NCBI GenBank assembly: GCA_002726655.1
Contig: PBRP01000091.1
Span: forward strand, 1 to 47,519
Source of the DNA: Gammaproteobacteria bacterium
GTDB taxonomy: Bacteria; Pseudomonadota; Gammaproteobacteria; Pseudomonadales; Azotimanducaceae
DNA: 47,519 bases
Direction: 5' to 3'
Part shown: positions 28,729-35,989 of the stretch, piece after piece
Numbering within the stretch: position 1 is the first letter of the stretch
How the letters are laid out: the number at the start of each line of letters is the position of its first letter
The notes under the pieces: model-generated
Seen by the model: the letters and a program-made list of their open reading frames with translations, nothing else
Databases searched by the model: none
What the model was told of the DNA's origin: nothing
Position numbers and translations under genes: made by a program

Positions 28729-29664
28729 GTGTCAGTCTCCATCGGTGATGTCAGGTCCGCCCATGAAAGAATTGCACCTCACATTCATCGGACCCCTGTT
28801 CAGGCGAGTCAGCAACTTGATGAGATTGTAGGCTGCCGCCTTCTGTTCAAGTGTGAGAATCTGCAGAAGGCAGGTGCCTTCAAATCCCGTGGTGCGGTAA
28901 ATGCCGTCTTTTCTCTTTCTGAAACTAGCGCAAAAAATGGCGTTGCTACGCATTCATCCGGAAATCACGGTGCTGCACTGGCAAGAGCGGCACAGTTGCG
29001 TGGTATCAATGCCTACATCGTAATCCCCAGTGATACGAAGCAGGTAAAAAAGGCGGCTATCCTCGCCTATGGTGCCAGCATTATTGAGTGTGAGCCGACG
29101 CTGGATGCAAGGGAGGTCGCGCTGGAGCAGGCGGTCAGGGACACGGGTGCTCACTTTGTTCACCCCTATGATGATGACCTGGTTATTGCCGGGCAAGGAA
29201 CAGCGGCGCTTGAGTTGCTTGCCCAGACCGGTGGGCTGGACTCACTTCTGGTGCCGGTTGGAGGCGGTGGATTAGTGGCGGGTTCGGCTATTGCTGCCCA
29301 TCCCATGACCAGGGTCTATGCGGCTGAACCTGAAATGGCTGATGATGCCTATCGCTCGTTTAAAACCGGTGAACTCGTGACAAGTCATACCCCAAGGACG
29401 ATCTGCGATGGTTTGCAGACAACTATTGGCGCAAGAAATTTTGCCATAATGCAAGATAAGGTCAGTGATATCCTCCTCGTCTCCGAGCAGGAAGTCATCG
29501 ATGCAATGTACCTGTTGTGGACGCGCCTTAAGCAGGTTGTCGAACCTTCATCGGCTGTTACGCTTGCCGCAGTGATTCGTAATCAGAAACTATTTGCCGG
29601 ACAAAAAGTTGGAGTGATATTAACAGGCGGAAATGTCGACCCCAACGATCTGCCTTTCACCTAA
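28729..29664 (+). CDS. PLP-dependent threonine/serine dehydratase or serine racemase family enzyme
   Basis: The 311-residue protein is a fold-type II PLP enzyme. Lys52 in GAFKSRGA forms the Schiff base, SSGNHGAALA binds the substrate carboxylate and VGGGGLVAG binds the cofactor phosphate. There is no C-terminal ACT-like regulatory domain, so it is not biosynthetic IlvA. Candidates are catabolic threonine dehydratase, serine racemase and threo-3-hydroxyaspartate dehydratase; by-eye reading cannot separate them. The start is GTG 28729 after GTAGAGAGATC. It follows glnS by 71 bases. Confidence 0.85.
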   Translation: MSVSIGDVRSAHERIAPHIHRTPVQASQQLDEIVGCRLLFKCENLQKAGAFKSRGAVNAVFSLSETSAKNGVATHSSGNHGAALARAAQLRGINAYIVIPSDTKQVKKAAILAYGASIIECEPTLDAREVALEQAVRDTGAHFVHPYDDDLVIAGQGTAALELLAQTGGLDSLLVPVGGGGLVAGSAIAAHPMTRVYAAEPEMADDAYRSFKTGELVTSHTPRTICDGLQTTIGARNFAIMQDKVSDILLVSEQEVIDAMYLLWTRLKQVVEPSSAVTLAAVIRNQKLFAGQKVGVILTGGNVDPNDLPFT

Positions 29665-29723
29665 GCTGGAATTTTGCTTCGCCGCGAGTAACCTGGACAA
29701 TCCTCGACACTGGTCTCTCCTGT

Positions 29724-31274
29724 TTAGAGGAGCTTGCTTTTATGATCAGCCCAGTACCGATCCCTGAGGTGTCGCTTGTACAACTTCCCAGTTGGCAGGC
29801 GAGGCAGTTCTTCTTCAAAGTCAACGGATCGCGGACACTTCTGGTGGGACAGATGTTGCGAACAGAAATCCATCAGTTCCTGCGCGAGATTCTCATCGGG
29901 AGAGATTTCAGGCATTGGCTGAATCACTGCCTTGACCTCTTCCCCCAGGTCAGGATGGGGAACACCAAATACTGCGGCATCAGCGACTTTAGGATGCGTA
30001 ATCAGTAGGTTCTCAGCTTCCTGTGGGTAGATGTTCACGCCGCCGGAGATAATCATGAAAGTTGCGCGATCAGTCAGATACAGGTAACCATCATCGTCAA
30101 GATATCCCACATCACCGACGGTGCTCATGGAGCCATCAGTGGAGAACGCCTCTTTAGTTCTTTCCTTATCATTGAAATAGCTAAATTCAGACGCGGTCTT
30201 GAACCAAATTTCTCCCGGTACTCCCGGTTCTGAAGGGTTTCCATCATCATCCAGGATATGGACATCGCCCAGCATTATCTTGCCGACCGTCCCGGGGTGT
30301 GTGAGCCATTCCTCACTGTTGCAGGCTGAAAATCCGAGACCTTCAGTAGCGCCATAGTATTCAAAAAGGATCGGACCCCACCAATTGATCATCTCCTCCT
30401 TCACCTGGGGCGGGCAGGGCGCTGCAGCATGCACCGCGATCTCTAGTGAAGATACATCAGCAGCGATGCGAACTTCTTCTGGTAGCTTCAGCATGCGGCT
30501 GAACATGGTAGGTACGAGCTGGCTATGGGTAATCTGGTATCGTTTTACAAGGTCCAGATATTCTTCGGCATCAAATCGTTCCATGATGACAGCCGTTCCC
30601 CCGCAGCGAATCGTTAGACCGACAGCGGCGACGGGAGCAGAGTGGTACAGCGGGGCTGGCGATAAATAGATCATTCCTTCCCTGTATTGCCAGAGGTTGA
30701 ACAAAAAGCTGTGTACCGCCAGTTTCTCATCGGGAAGAGCTTCAGGCAGTGGACGCAATATGCCCTTCGGGCGACCAGTGGTGCCTGAGGAATAGAGCAT
30801 GGAGGTGCCGAGGCATTCGTCGGCAACTGGTGTAGTCGGCATGCTCGCGATGGCCTCGTCATAGTTACCAAACATATCTCCATCGCCTTCGCCATCCACG
30901 ATGAGGCAGAGGGTGATATTCGGGCAATCAGCGAGGGCTTGCCTGACAATGCCCTGTTTTGCTGTCGAGGTGATTATGACCTGTGACTCACTGTTGTTGA
31001 TGATATAGCTCAGTTCTTCTGCCGTGAGATAGGAATTAATGCAGGTGTAGTAGAGCCCGGAACGCTCACCGGCACCACAGGCTTCAGCATAGCGGAGGTG
31101 GTTTTCCATAAATATGGCGTAGTGATCGAGTCGCCCAAGCCCATGCTGTCTCAGGAAATGAGCCAGCCGGTTGGTTCGTTCGTCGAATTCAGCGTAGGTC
31201 AGAGACTCTCCGGAAGCAGCCATTATTATTGCTGGTTGATCGGCTCTTTCTTTTGCGTACTTGCCTGCATACAT
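29724..31274 (-). CDS. Acyl-CoA synthetase (AMP-forming), FadD-like, first paralogue
   Basis: The 516-residue protein is an ANL-superfamily acyl-adenylating enzyme. It has the P-loop-like SSGTTGRPKGI, EYYGATEG (substrate/adenylate), GDVGYLDDDGYLYLTDR (hinge) and the C-terminal catalytic lysine in PTGKLYKR. I chose ATG 31274, with AGGAG about ten bases upstream; GTG 31325 is in frame but abuts the 15-bp repeats. It is clearly paralogous to 45805-47364: both share AAPCPP, the WWGPI-EYYG block and GGVNIYP. The family includes ligases for medium-chain, branched or steroid-side-chain acids. The substrate is not determinable here. Confidence 0.88.
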   Translation of the reverse strand: MYAGKYAKERADQPAIIMAASGESLTYAEFDERTNRLAHFLRQHGLGRLDHYAIFMENHLRYAEACGAGERSGLYYTCINSYLTAEELSYIINNSESQVIITSTAKQGIVRQALADCPNITLCLIVDGEGDGDMFGNYDEAIASMPTTPVADECLGTSMLYSSGTTGRPKGILRPLPEALPDEKLAVHSFLFNLWQYREGMIYLSPAPLYHSAPVAAVGLTIRCGGTAVIMERFDAEEYLDLVKRYQITHSQLVPTMFSRMLKLPEEVRIAADVSSLEIAVHAAAPCPPQVKEEMINWWGPILFEYYGATEGLGFSACNSEEWLTHPGTVGKIMLGDVHILDDDGNPSEPGVPGEIWFKTASEFSYFNDKERTKEAFSTDGSMSTVGDVGYLDDDGYLYLTDRATFMIISGGVNIYPQEAENLLITHPKVADAAVFGVPHPDLGEEVKAVIQPMPEISPDENLAQELMDFCSQHLSHQKCPRSVDFEEELPRLPTGKLYKRHLRDRYWADHKSKLL

Positions 31275-31327
31275 CCTGAGATATCTCCTCGCCTCGTTTC
31301 CTGTTATTGAGCAATTTCCCCGCACCT

Positions 31328-31403
31328 CGGCCAGTCACACCCTCACCCGGGCACCCCTCGGCCGGGCACCCCTCGGCCGGGCGCCCCTCGGCCGGGCATC
31401 CCC
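31328..31403. repeat. 15-bp tandem array upstream of the acyl-CoA ligase
   Basis: Units of 15 bp begin at 31344, 31359, 31374 and 31389 with consensus CGGCCGGGCACCCCT, preceded by a degenerate 16-bp copy (31328-31343). Read on the minus strand it encodes the pentapeptide PAEGC/PAEGR, comparable to the PAECR/PADCS of the 25863-25982 array. The array sits between the divergent ligase and GIY-YIG genes. Confidence 0.88.
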
Positions 31404-31488
31404 AGCCAGCTGCATCTCCCAAACGAAAGCCGGCCACAAAACATGGCTAATGTACGTATTTTGTCCTGCCTGGACAACGTATCATTCC

Positions 31489-31938
31489 ATGACTGCAATT
31501 ACACGACCTGTGGTCATGATAAACCAGGGAAAAGGAACGTATCTGCTCCAGTTGCGCGCTCTAAATGTGGCTCAGATAAATGTTGGTAAGTTGGGGCTGC
31601 TGGAAGTTTTGCCTGGCTACTATGCATACCTTGGCAGTGCCTTTGGTCCGGGAGGTCTAAATGCAAGAATCAGGCGACACCTGCGTCGGGATAAAAAGCT
31701 GCGCTGGCATATAGACTATCTCCGCAAATTTACCCTTGATACTTGTGCATACTATGAGGAGACTTCAAGAAAAGAATGCCTGTTTGCAAACGAATTGGTT
31801 GAGGCGGGTGGTCGTATCCTGCAAAAAGGCTTTGGGTCTTCTGACTGCAGCTGTGACTCTCACCTGGTATATTTTGAGAAGCAATTACCTATCAAGAAGT
31901 ATGTCGTTGAACATAACCTGGTCAGGTTTCAGGGCTAA
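31489..31938 (+). CDS. GIY-YIG nuclease-fold protein, DUF123 family
   Basis: The 149-residue protein has the DUF123 form of the GIY-YIG fold: GKGTYLLQL, GYYAYLGSAFGPGGLNARI (the GYY..YLG core and conserved Arg) and RWHIDYL. It ends with GFGSSDCSCDSHLVYF, a family hallmark with two cysteines. Its biological role is unknown. I chose ATG 31489; ATG 31516 is an alternative. It converges on the selenoprotein gene and their stop codons overlap by four bases (31935-31938). Confidence 0.82.
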   Translation: MTAITRPVVMINQGKGTYLLQLRALNVAQINVGKLGLLEVLPGYYAYLGSAFGPGGLNARIRRHLRRDKKLRWHIDYLRKFTLDTCAYYEETSRKECLFANELVEAGGRILQKGFGSSDCSCDSHLVYFEKQLPIKKYVVEHNLVRFQG

Positions 31939-32156
31939 TCGCTGCCAATTAGTTTGGTCACTTCCCCTGGCTCTGGAAAACGACCGGTCTCATATTTGGA
32001 ATAGATAAGTTTACCGTCTACCAGTATATCAAATATCCCTTTGCCGTCGGCGCACAGTTCTGCAGCAACATCCAGGTCCTTACTAAGCTCTGCCGCCAAA
32101 CTGGCCGCTTCTGGCTCATAATTTCACTGGGCGCAGTATTTGATTTCTATCTTCAT
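31935..32156 (-). CDS. SelW/Rdx-family selenoprotein with in-frame UGA (Sec11)
   Basis: A 73-codon frame from ATG 32156 to TAG 31935 is continuous except for TGA at 32126-32124. Reading it as selenocysteine gives Cys8-Ala-Gln-Sec11 in KYCAQUNYEPEAASL, the C-x-x-U redox motif of SelW-like thioredoxin-fold proteins. The rest fits the family: GIFDILVDGKLIYSK and ETGRFPEPGEV. If the UGA were a true stop, this conserved downstream half would have no reason to persist. A candidate SECIS stem-loop follows. The gene is 49 bases after a methyltransferase on the same strand. Rdx proteins are thought to act in redox control. Sec insertion needs selA, selB, selC and selD, which are not in the window. Confidence 0.82.
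32092..32108 (-). promoter_or_regulatory. Candidate bacterial SECIS element of the SelW-like gene
   Basis: In the mRNA, GCGGCCA-GUU-UGGCGGC forms a four-pair GCCA/UGGC stem extended by GC/GC across one G-G mismatch, with a loop starting with G. The loop begins 22 bases after the UGA, within the range reported for bacterial SECIS elements. Bacterial SECIS lie inside the coding region just after the UGA, as here. Folding energy was not computed. Confidence 0.6.
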
Positions 32157-32205
32157 TGTGTCTAATTACCTTGGTCTGACTGGGTTTTCAGGATTGAGTT
32201 TAGCG

Positions 32206-32829
32206 CTATTTTGTTTTTCTACCAACCACGATCCAGAGGGGGTCCGCAAGTCGTGGTGATCTGTCTAGGATTTCTACATCAGTAATCTGCCCTGTTTCCG
32301 TCATGTAGTTTGATACCAGTTCACATCGCTCTACGGGTGCTAATTTCAGGAAGGCATAAATCGCCTTAGTCGGAAACACTCTGTGTGACATGGCTACAAT
32401 ACACCTTCCTCCAAGTGTGAGGATCCTGGTAATTTCTGAAAAGACTTCATAGGGTTTTGTCAGGTATTGAATGGATACCGTAATCATTACTACATCATAA
32501 CTGCGATCAGCGTAAGGCAGGTGAGTGGTCGTATTAAGGTTCTGGACGATGGAATCATCCAGCCTTGGGTTCTGGTCCAGTTCTTTGCTGTTCATGCCGA
32601 GACCTGATACATGCCGATAGCCGACTTCGTTGGGAAGATGAGAAACCCAGGAAGACATCAGGTCCAAAAGCCTGTCCGAAGGTGACAGGGTCTCGAGATA
32701 ATATTTCGTTATTGCACTGATCGTCGCATCGTCAATATGGGTGGTGAAACGAGGGTCCCGGTAAAAATGCTCATCGGGGCTCTCATCTTCACGGGAAAAA
32801 TATTGAGGCGGTAGATCTATTCTGCTCAC
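32206..32829 (-). CDS. Class I SAM-dependent methyltransferase, unknown substrate
   Basis: The roughly 207-residue protein resembles Methyltransf_11 enzymes: LLDLMSSWVSHLP stands at the SAM-binding loop (without the usual GxGxG), then LPYADRSYDVVMITVSIQYL and ILTLGGRCIVAMSHRVFP. I chose GTG 32829 because its GTGA overlaps the stop of a small upstream ORF, typical of coupling; TTG 32856 is the longer alternative. The SelW-like gene follows in the same direction, so a three-gene unit is likely. The substrate is unknown; proximity to a selenoprotein does not by itself imply selenium methylation. Confidence 0.7.
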   Translation of the reverse strand: MSRIDLPPQYFSREDESPDEHFYRDPRFTTHIDDATISAITKYYLETLSPSDRLLDLMSSWVSHLPNEVGYRHVSGLGMNSKELDQNPRLDDSIVQNLNTTTHLPYADRSYDVVMITVSIQYLTKPYEVFSEITRILTLGGRCIVAMSHRVFPTKAIYAFLKLAPVERCELVSNYMTETGQITDVEILDRSPRLADPLWIVVGRKTK

Positions 32830-32966
32830 CTGGGCTGTTCGTCTTTCTGCAGCCAATCATTGAATTCAATCCAGGCAGCTCCCGTCTTACCCAGCGAGAC
32901 GCTTAATCCTGTAAACTCGCCCCTGTCCATGGTGCCTCTGAAGTGATGATTGATTGCGGACATCAT
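32826..32966 (-). CDS. Small ORF, 46 codons, overlapping the methyltransferase start
   Basis: A 46-residue frame opens at ATG 32966 (a second ATG follows at once) and closes with TGA 32828-32826, sharing GTGA with the methyltransferase start. An internal ATG 32930 has AGAGG just upstream. The product contains FRGTMDRGEFTGLSVSLGKT and WIEFNDWLQKDEQ, a protein-like mix with no recognised family. The overlap and shared strand argue for translation; length and lack of homology evidence argue for caution. Confidence 0.45.
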   Translation of the reverse strand: MMSAINHHFRGTMDRGEFTGLSVSLGKTGAAWIEFNDWLQKDEQPR

Positions 32967-33005
32967 TGGGCTTTTTGCTCACCCTGTCAAAAGGAATAGC
33001 TACCA

Positions 33006-33398
33006 TTGAAACTTGAGCTTTTGCCTGAAGTGTTTGAATACTATTCGTTTGGCGACTTGCATGCGCTGAACCGACAGGTAACTGATATGAAGCACTTTGT
33101 TTGCTCTATTCCCGGTGACTATTCCCTATTAGTGGCAGCTGGGATGCCCGGAGAATCAGCAGGCAAGATTACTGATTTTGAAGAGGTGGAGAGTGGCTGG
33201 CGGTGTTTCAGAATTAGGGGCAAACTTTTATTCAGCGAAATCGGTGTGGCAGCCGATATCACAAGCAACCTCGCACGTGCAGCAATCAGTGTACTGGTGA
33301 TAAGTGGCTACAAAACAGACTACTTCTTTATCAAAGCCGATGACCTTGAAGGTGCGATGGTCTGTTTACGCAGTGTAGGCCATGAGCTTGTGCCCTAA
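33006..33398 (+). CDS. ACT-domain-like protein
   Basis: The 130-residue protein resembles stand-alone ACT-like proteins: an N-terminal LPEVFEYYSFGDL, then ESGWRCFRIRGKLLFSEIGVAADIT and AISVLVISGYKTDYFFIKADDLEGAM, the typical strand-helix-strand that binds small ligands. There is no catalytic domain, so a sensory or regulatory role is plausible but unproven. The start is TTG 33006 with AAGGAA about nine bases upstream. It is divergent from the small ORF and methyltransferase genes, 39 bases away. Confidence 0.7.
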   Translation: MKLELLPEVFEYYSFGDLHALNRQVTDMKHFVCSIPGDYSLLVAAGMPGESAGKITDFEEVESGWRCFRIRGKLLFSEIGVAADITSNLARAAISVLVISGYKTDYFFIKADDLEGAMVCLRSVGHELVP

Positions 33399-33443
33399 AC
33401 AAGAGAGAAGCTCGTTTTGATCTAATACTAATTCGACGAAAAT

Positions 33444-33582
33444 CAGTAGTTAGGATTGGATAGTTAGGCACCTGATCTGACGTGGCTAGCGCCAGGGATG
33501 GACGCGGGATGAGGCCATGGATGGCCGGTGCCACAGAAGATTAGGTGCCTAACTATCCAACCCGGTGTGTAACTAAGGACTG
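33444..33582. repeat. Palindromic MITE/REP-like element
   Basis: TTGGATAGTTAGGCACCT (33456-33473) and its exact reverse complement (33543-33560) form 18-bp arms, extending inward by ATCT/AGAT after one mismatch. Outer ends CAGTNNTTAG repeat in inverted form (33444-33453 and 33573-33582). The centre has GTGGC/GCCAC and the paired motifs CCAGGGATGG and CCATGGATGG. There is no coding potential. It fills most of the 289-base gap between the ACT-like gene and the next ligase. Confidence 0.75.
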
Positions 33583-33687
33583 TTGAAAACATTTCAAATA
33601 GTTTGGTGAACTGACTCAAATTCGTCTGTCCGTTGCAACTTCCAGCGTTGCCGCGAGCCATGAGCGAACCCTACTGTCTGATCAAGG

Positions 33688-35238
33688 TTAACCAGCTTCC
33701 CGATCCCAGGTGTCCGGCCCAATCCCGTCCTTTTTCAGCACACTTTTCTGGGTCCGGTGAGTCCCGGTTTTTGGCAGTGTATCCCTGAACTCAACATAGC
33801 GGGGTACCATGAACTTTGCCAGGTTCTTTTCGCAGTGTGCTATGAGTTCTTTCGCACTCAAGGTAGCCCCAGGTTGCAACTGCACCGCCACCATCACATC
33901 ATCTTCGCCCAAATCTGAGGGAACTCCATATACGGCAGATTCCAGCACTGCTGGAATATTGTTGATTTCGCGCTCTACTTCCCAGGCTGAAATATTCTCT
34001 CCCCGTCTGCGCAGTGAATCTGTTTTTCGGTCATCAAAGTAGAGGTTTCCATCTTCATCCGCATGCAGCATGTCACCCGTATGGAACCAGCCACCGACGA
34101 TTCTTGCTTTGCCAGCATCCTCGTTCTTGTAGTACTCAACCTGGCGTGTCTTGACATCATCAACTTCAAAGATCAGCTCGCCACTGGTACCGACCGGGAC
34201 ATCAGCGTCATCATCGTCAACCAGCCTGTAGGGGTTGGTGGGCTTGCCGATTGAACCTTTGGGCGCATTGCCGAAATTCATGACTGCAAAGCCGCCACCA
34301 TCGACAGCGGCATAACCTTCAACGATAAAGACCCCATAACGCTTCTCAAACTCCTCCCAGACAGACGCTGGGCAAGCTGCACTTAATACGGTTTTAACTG
34401 GATTGTCTGCATCGTTATCTCTTTTCGGTTGCTTGAGCAGGATGGGAATCATAGCCCCAAGGGCGTTGAAGGTAGTGACCTTGTATTTACGTATTTCATC
34501 CCAGAAACGACTGGCAGAAAATCGCTTCGACAAAGCCAGTGTTGTTCCGCTGGAAAGGGCGCGAAGCGTTGAGAGCCCGAGCGCATTGGCATGGAATAGG
34601 GGCAGGCAGGTATACATGATCTCTTCATCTTCAGGGTTGTTCTGAAAGAAAGCCCCGAACGCATTTGCTCCTCCTATGTAGCGGTTCACGACACCTTTTG
34701 GCGCACCGGTAGTACCGGACGTATACATAAGGGCTGATAGTTCACCATTTTTTATTTCGACCCCAGGATTTTCAAAGGATGCCTGCATCAAATCAGCCAG
34801 TAGTATCCAGTTTTCTGGTACGCCAGGCACATCCACCCTGTTGGTAACGATATGCTTAAGTTTGCCCAGGCTACCCTCGATTAGTGTGACTTCTTCAACG
34901 AACGTATCGTCAACCACCAGCAGGGAGGAGTCAGAATGATCGATGATATGCCTTAAGCCTTCACCCTTGAGGCCTGTATTAACAGGAACAGCATAGGCAT
35001 TGAGTTTCTGGATGCCGAAGTACACATACAGCCATTCAGGCGAATTTGCCATCATGATGGATACACCTGTCCCCGGACCGACACCAAGGGCAGCCAGGCC
35101 ATTAGCCGCACGGTTTATCTCCCGGTTAAGATCAGCGAATGAAATAACCCTGTCCTCAAACAGCAGGAATGGTTTGTCCTTAAGATTATCCGCCTGTGCT
35201 TCAATGAGGGCTGCCAGCGTCGTGGGTCCATCGGTCAT
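33688..35238 (-). CDS. Acyl-CoA synthetase (AMP-forming), CaiC/FadD3-like, second type
   Basis: The 516-residue protein is an ANL ligase with YTSGTTGAPKGV, VEGYAAVDGGG at the place of the usual YG-TE motif, GGWFHTGDMLHADEDGNLYFDDRKTDSLRRRGENIS, and a C-terminal PKTGTHRTQKSVL. The replaced TE motif and the RRRGENIS hinge set it apart from the two paralogous ligases in the window and resemble CaiC- or FadD3-like enzymes acting on carnitine-type or ring-derived acids. The start ATG 35238 has a strong AAGGAGTATCAC site. It is divergent from the DsrE/crotonase pair across a palindrome-rich gap. Confidence 0.87.
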   Translation of the reverse strand: MTDGPTTLAALIEAQADNLKDKPFLLFEDRVISFADLNREINRAANGLAALGVGPGTGVSIMMANSPEWLYVYFGIQKLNAYAVPVNTGLKGEGLRHIIDHSDSSLLVVDDTFVEEVTLIEGSLGKLKHIVTNRVDVPGVPENWILLADLMQASFENPGVEIKNGELSALMYTSGTTGAPKGVVNRYIGGANAFGAFFQNNPEDEEIMYTCLPLFHANALGLSTLRALSSGTTLALSKRFSASRFWDEIRKYKVTTFNALGAMIPILLKQPKRDNDADNPVKTVLSAACPASVWEEFEKRYGVFIVEGYAAVDGGGFAVMNFGNAPKGSIGKPTNPYRLVDDDDADVPVGTSGELIFEVDDVKTRQVEYYKNEDAGKARIVGGWFHTGDMLHADEDGNLYFDDRKTDSLRRRGENISAWEVEREINNIPAVLESAVYGVPSDLGEDDVMVAVQLQPGATLSAKELIAHCEKNLAKFMVPRYVEFRDTLPKTGTHRTQKSVLKKDGIGPDTWDREAG

Positions 35239-35557
35239 GTGATACTCCTTTGGGGAAACTCTACCAGGGCTGTTATTGTCGCTTACCCTGAACCTTGTCG
35301 TCTATCATCAGGGTAATGGTGAAATGACCACCTTGACGGGGGTCAAATTTTAACCAATAAACCGCTAGAGTCAGAAATCGTTACTTCTTTGATATAGATC
35401 AGCGTTTTTAACCTGTGTCGGCAAAACAATGAAATTGGTTTACCGGACCATAGTTGGAAACACTTTACGTATAATGGTCCGTCTGTGGAAGGCTGCGTGA
35501 TATGACGCGGTCCAGCGAATTTAGAGCGAAATCACCCCGTGGTCAGAGAGGATCAGA
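35239..35557. promoter_or_regulatory. Divergent control region with three dyads
   Basis: This 319-bp gap has no gene. Perfect inverted arms are TTACCCTGA/TCAGGGTAA (35283-35316, 16-base loop), TTGAC/GTCAA (35333-35346) and CGGACCAT/ATGGTCCG (35444-35481, 22 bases apart). The last overlaps a TATAAT at 35470-35475, though no good -35 is spaced from it. The third dyad is a candidate operator for the DsrE-crotonase transcript; the first could be a hairpin in the ligase leader. Confidence 0.5.
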
Positions 35558-35989
35558 ATGAGTCACGTCATAATATGCCGGGAGGCACTGGAAGATTCAG
35601 TGCTTGGTAGTCTTGCCCTCGCGCGTGCGTTTGCAAATAAGGGTGAAACGATAGCAGTCGTATTTACCAGTGAAGCACTAGATGCCCTTGATAAGGGGAC
35701 CTTCGAATGGTCGAGGAATTTCAAGACGAGAGAGGCTCAGGCGGCTGTGATTGCGACAGCAGAGGAAAGTGGTCTGCCCCTTGCGCATAGGGAACTGGAT
35801 AGCCGCTGGTCTGATATACGCGGGTTTGTTGTTTCCATGAAAGGGCTGCAGGGCATGCAACTGATTGCCTGTCCAATCTGGTGCAGGCTACTTGGGATTG
35901 ATGAAGGGCTGGATTACCTTGAACGCATATCGGAAGAGCAACTGGTGGACCTGCTGCAAACAGCAGATACAGTCATAGGAGGTTACTAA
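35558..35989 (+). CDS. DsrE/DsrF-like small protein
   Basis: The 143-residue protein has the DsrE-like Rossmann-type pattern: SLALARAFANKGETIAVVFTSEA near the start and a C-terminal GMQLIACPIWCRLLGI with Cys105 and Cys109, where the family often carries its reactive cysteine. DsrE proteins take part in sulfur relay or peroxiredoxin-like chemistry. The start ATG 35558 is preceded by AGAGGATCAGA. Its stop overlaps the crotonase start by one base (TAATG), so the two are coupled. Pairing with a crotonase is unusual and may mean a substrate-carrying or activating role. Confidence 0.7.
   Translation: MSHVIICREALEDSVLGSLALARAFANKGETIAVVFTSEALDALDKGTFEWSRNFKTREAQAAVIATAEESGLPLAHRELDSRWSDIRGFVVSMKGLQGMQLIACPIWCRLLGIDEGLDYLERISEEQLVDLLQTADTVIGGY

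Noticed and set aside
31261-31488. Longer start for the GIY-YIG protein from 31261
   Set aside because: The added 76 residues come from the ligase 5' end on the other strand and the 15-bp repeats. The DUF123 domain begins after ATG 31489.
32124-32126. SelW-like gene as a pseudogene with a TGA nonsense mutation
   Set aside because: The stop falls exactly at the redox-active Sec/Cys position of the family, and a SECIS-like hairpin follows at the right distance. A random nonsense mutation there is improbable, though not excluded.
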